This document shows, one piece after another, positions 4,978-5,922 of a stretch of DNA of 5,922 nucleotides. Every line of letters begins with the position of its first letter. Positions within the stretch are counted from its first letter, which is position 1. Under the pieces are notes generated by a model. It searched no databases and was not told the DNA's origin. It saw nothing but the letters and a program-made list of their open reading frames with translations. A program made the translations under genes and the position numbers. The stretch lies in contig JAADEU010000027.1 of assembly GCA_013153235.1 (NCBI GenBank), positions 1 to 5,922 on the forward strand, read 5' to 3'. The DNA is from Aquificota bacterium (lineage in GTDB: Bacteria > Aquificota > Aquificia > Aquificales > Hydrogenothermaceae).

Positions 4978-5922
4978 ACTATACTGTCAAGCTGGCTGTA
5001 TATTTCCTCTATTAACCGGTTTACCCTCTCAAACTCCTCCGCCATAACTTTGTTTTTGTGTAGGACCTCATATAAAGGAGCAAAGATACTGGTGAGAACT
5101 TCCCTTGTGGATTCCACCAGTCTGTTTACTTCCGAAAATATAATTGCGAAATTTGAGCGGGTGTTGTGGGCAGCCTCCACCATTCCATTAAGATAGAGGA
5201 ACTCCAGCCTTTTAATAAGTATTTTTACCCTTTTCATACTCTCATCAATTTCCCTTAAACGCCTGTGTACATTCTTTGAGATAAGCATTATATCTTCTGC
5301 ATTGTATACCAGCAGATTTAGAATATCCCTGATATCACTTTCAAGCTGTTTCTCGGAAGAATCAGAATTTTCTTCCTCAAGATTATCCAGTATCTCCCTT
5401 AAAAATCTCGTAAGCATGATAACCTGTAGTTTTGAGATATTTATCAGAACAATCATCTTCTCAATATCAGACATTATTTCCTGTATTTTTTCTTTCATCT
5501 GACCGATTATTTTGTTCCCCAGCTCTGAATTCTTCCTCATCTCTGCAGACATAACAGAAAAGGCAGCACCTTCACTTCCAAGCTTAAATGATTCAACCGA
5601 GGAGTTCAGGGATATGAGTCTTATATGACCTGTAAGACCAAAAATTGTGTCTGATTTTTTCTTCAGGAGGGATGCAAACTCATCAAACACATCTATTTTT
5701 TTATAAATTTCATCATAAAGCCTGTTTAATTCCCGGGCATACGTAAATATCCTGTCCATAATTGAGTAAAATCCACTTTTTTCCTTGATTTTTTCAACTT
5801 TTTCCACGGTGAGAATATCTTTTTTGGAAAGAACTTCCTTTGAAAGACTCTCTTTCATAAAACTGTCGTAGTTATCATATCCCAGAGATTTTAGAGCTTC
5901 CACAAGTTTTTCATAAGAGGCT
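4968..5922 (-). CDS. Soluble helical protein with two degenerate MCP signalling tips (5' end outside window)
   Basis: The minus-strand frame is open to the right edge. A GTG at 5903-5901 could act as a start, but it has no ribosome binding site, and in-frame codons upstream (ASYEKL before the GTG) read as continuous protein, so the gene most likely begins outside the window. The visible 318 residues are nearly all helical, with no membrane segment or HAMP domain. Counting the GTG as residue 1, residues 96-123 (LISLNSSVESFK through EMR) align without gaps to the chemoreceptor tip [28 protein letters not shown]. They keep N100, E104, G109, G112, F115, V117, E121 and R123. A second copy at 233-264 (FLYLNGMVEAAH, then NFAIIFSEVNRL) matches the same motif with about two tip residues deleted. 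Both are flanked by coiled-coil helices. The protein is probably receptor-derived and may bind CheW/CheA or a receptor; this is inference. It overlaps the WG-like gene by 10 bp. Confidence 0.8.
   Translation of the reverse strand, partial: ASYEKLVEALKSLGYDNYDSFMKESLSKEVLSKKDILTVEKVEKIKEKSGFYSIMDRIFTYARELNRLYDEIYKKIDVFDEFASLLKKKSDTIFGLTGHIRLISLNSSVESFKLGSEGAAFSVMSAEMRKNSELGNKIIGQMKEKIQEIMSDIEKMIVLINISKLQVIMLTRFLREILDNLEEENSDSSEKQLESDIRDILNLLVYNAEDIMLISKNVHRRLREIDESMKRVKILIKRLEFLYLNGMVEAAHNTRSNFAIIFSEVNRLVESTREVLTSIFAPLYEVLHKNKVMAEEFERVNRLIEEIYSQLDSIVHT

Noticed and set aside
4956..4990. Possible terminator hairpin (TGACAG with CTGTCA) at the WG-like/MCP-like junction
   Set aside because: The arms are only 6 bp with a 20-base loop, and no T-run follows on either strand, so it does not meet the criteria for an intrinsic terminator.
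5901..5903. GTG as the true start of the MCP-like protein
   Set aside because: No ribosome binding site precedes it, and the frame continues without a stop to the window edge with protein-like codons, so the real start is probably outside the window.

Overview
The window looks like chromosomal DNA from a compact bacterial genome, most likely a thermophilic member of the Aquificota (Aquifex/Persephonella type). The main evidence is the biotin-synthesis aminotransferase on the minus strand. As I remember them, stretches such as WDKEYFWHPFTQMK, GEFGEAKHFYHGHTYTGN and EPFPYGERTGFKVA are near-identical to the Aquifex aeolicus protein. Heavy AGA/AGG and ATA codon use, short intergenic gaps and overlapping genes fit this. 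The assignment is from memory of the family, not a search.

Layout, left to right. (1) Positions 1-148, minus strand: the N-terminus of a small winged-helix type protein, cut by the window edge. (2) Positions 149-307: a divergent promoter region with a palindrome inside a plausible minus-strand promoter and a hairpin over the cheB ribosome binding site. (3) Positions 308-2864, plus strand: a tight three-gene unit of cheB (chemoreceptor methylesterase), a HEAT-like helical repeat protein, and cheR (chemoreceptor methyltransferase), joined by an 8-bp overlap and a zero-base gap. (4) Positions 2838-4193, minus strand: bioA, overlapping the end of cheR tail to tail by 27 bp. An 8-bp perfect inverted repeat spans both stop codons. 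(5) Positions 4194-4329: a second divergent intergenic region with a perfect TATAAT. (6) Positions 4330-4977, plus strand: an uncharacterised protein with four internal repeats resembling WG/beta repeats. (7) Positions 4968-5922, minus strand: an all-helical soluble protein, cut by the right edge, carrying two degenerate chemoreceptor (MCP) signalling-tip motifs. It overlaps the previous gene tail to tail by 10 bp.

CheB and CheR are the opposing enzymes of chemoreceptor adaptation: CheR adds methyl groups to receptor glutamates and CheB removes them. The HEAT-like protein between them is translationally linked to both and is a candidate adaptor or scaffold. The MCP-like protein nearby could belong to the same signalling pathway, but bioA and the WG-like gene separate it from the cheBR unit, so that link is only positional. 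No cheA, cheW, cheY or complete chemoreceptor is visible. bioA stands alone, without bioF, bioD or bioB, as is common in Aquificota where pathway genes are scattered. I see no RNA genes, CRISPR array, insertion sequence or other mobile element.
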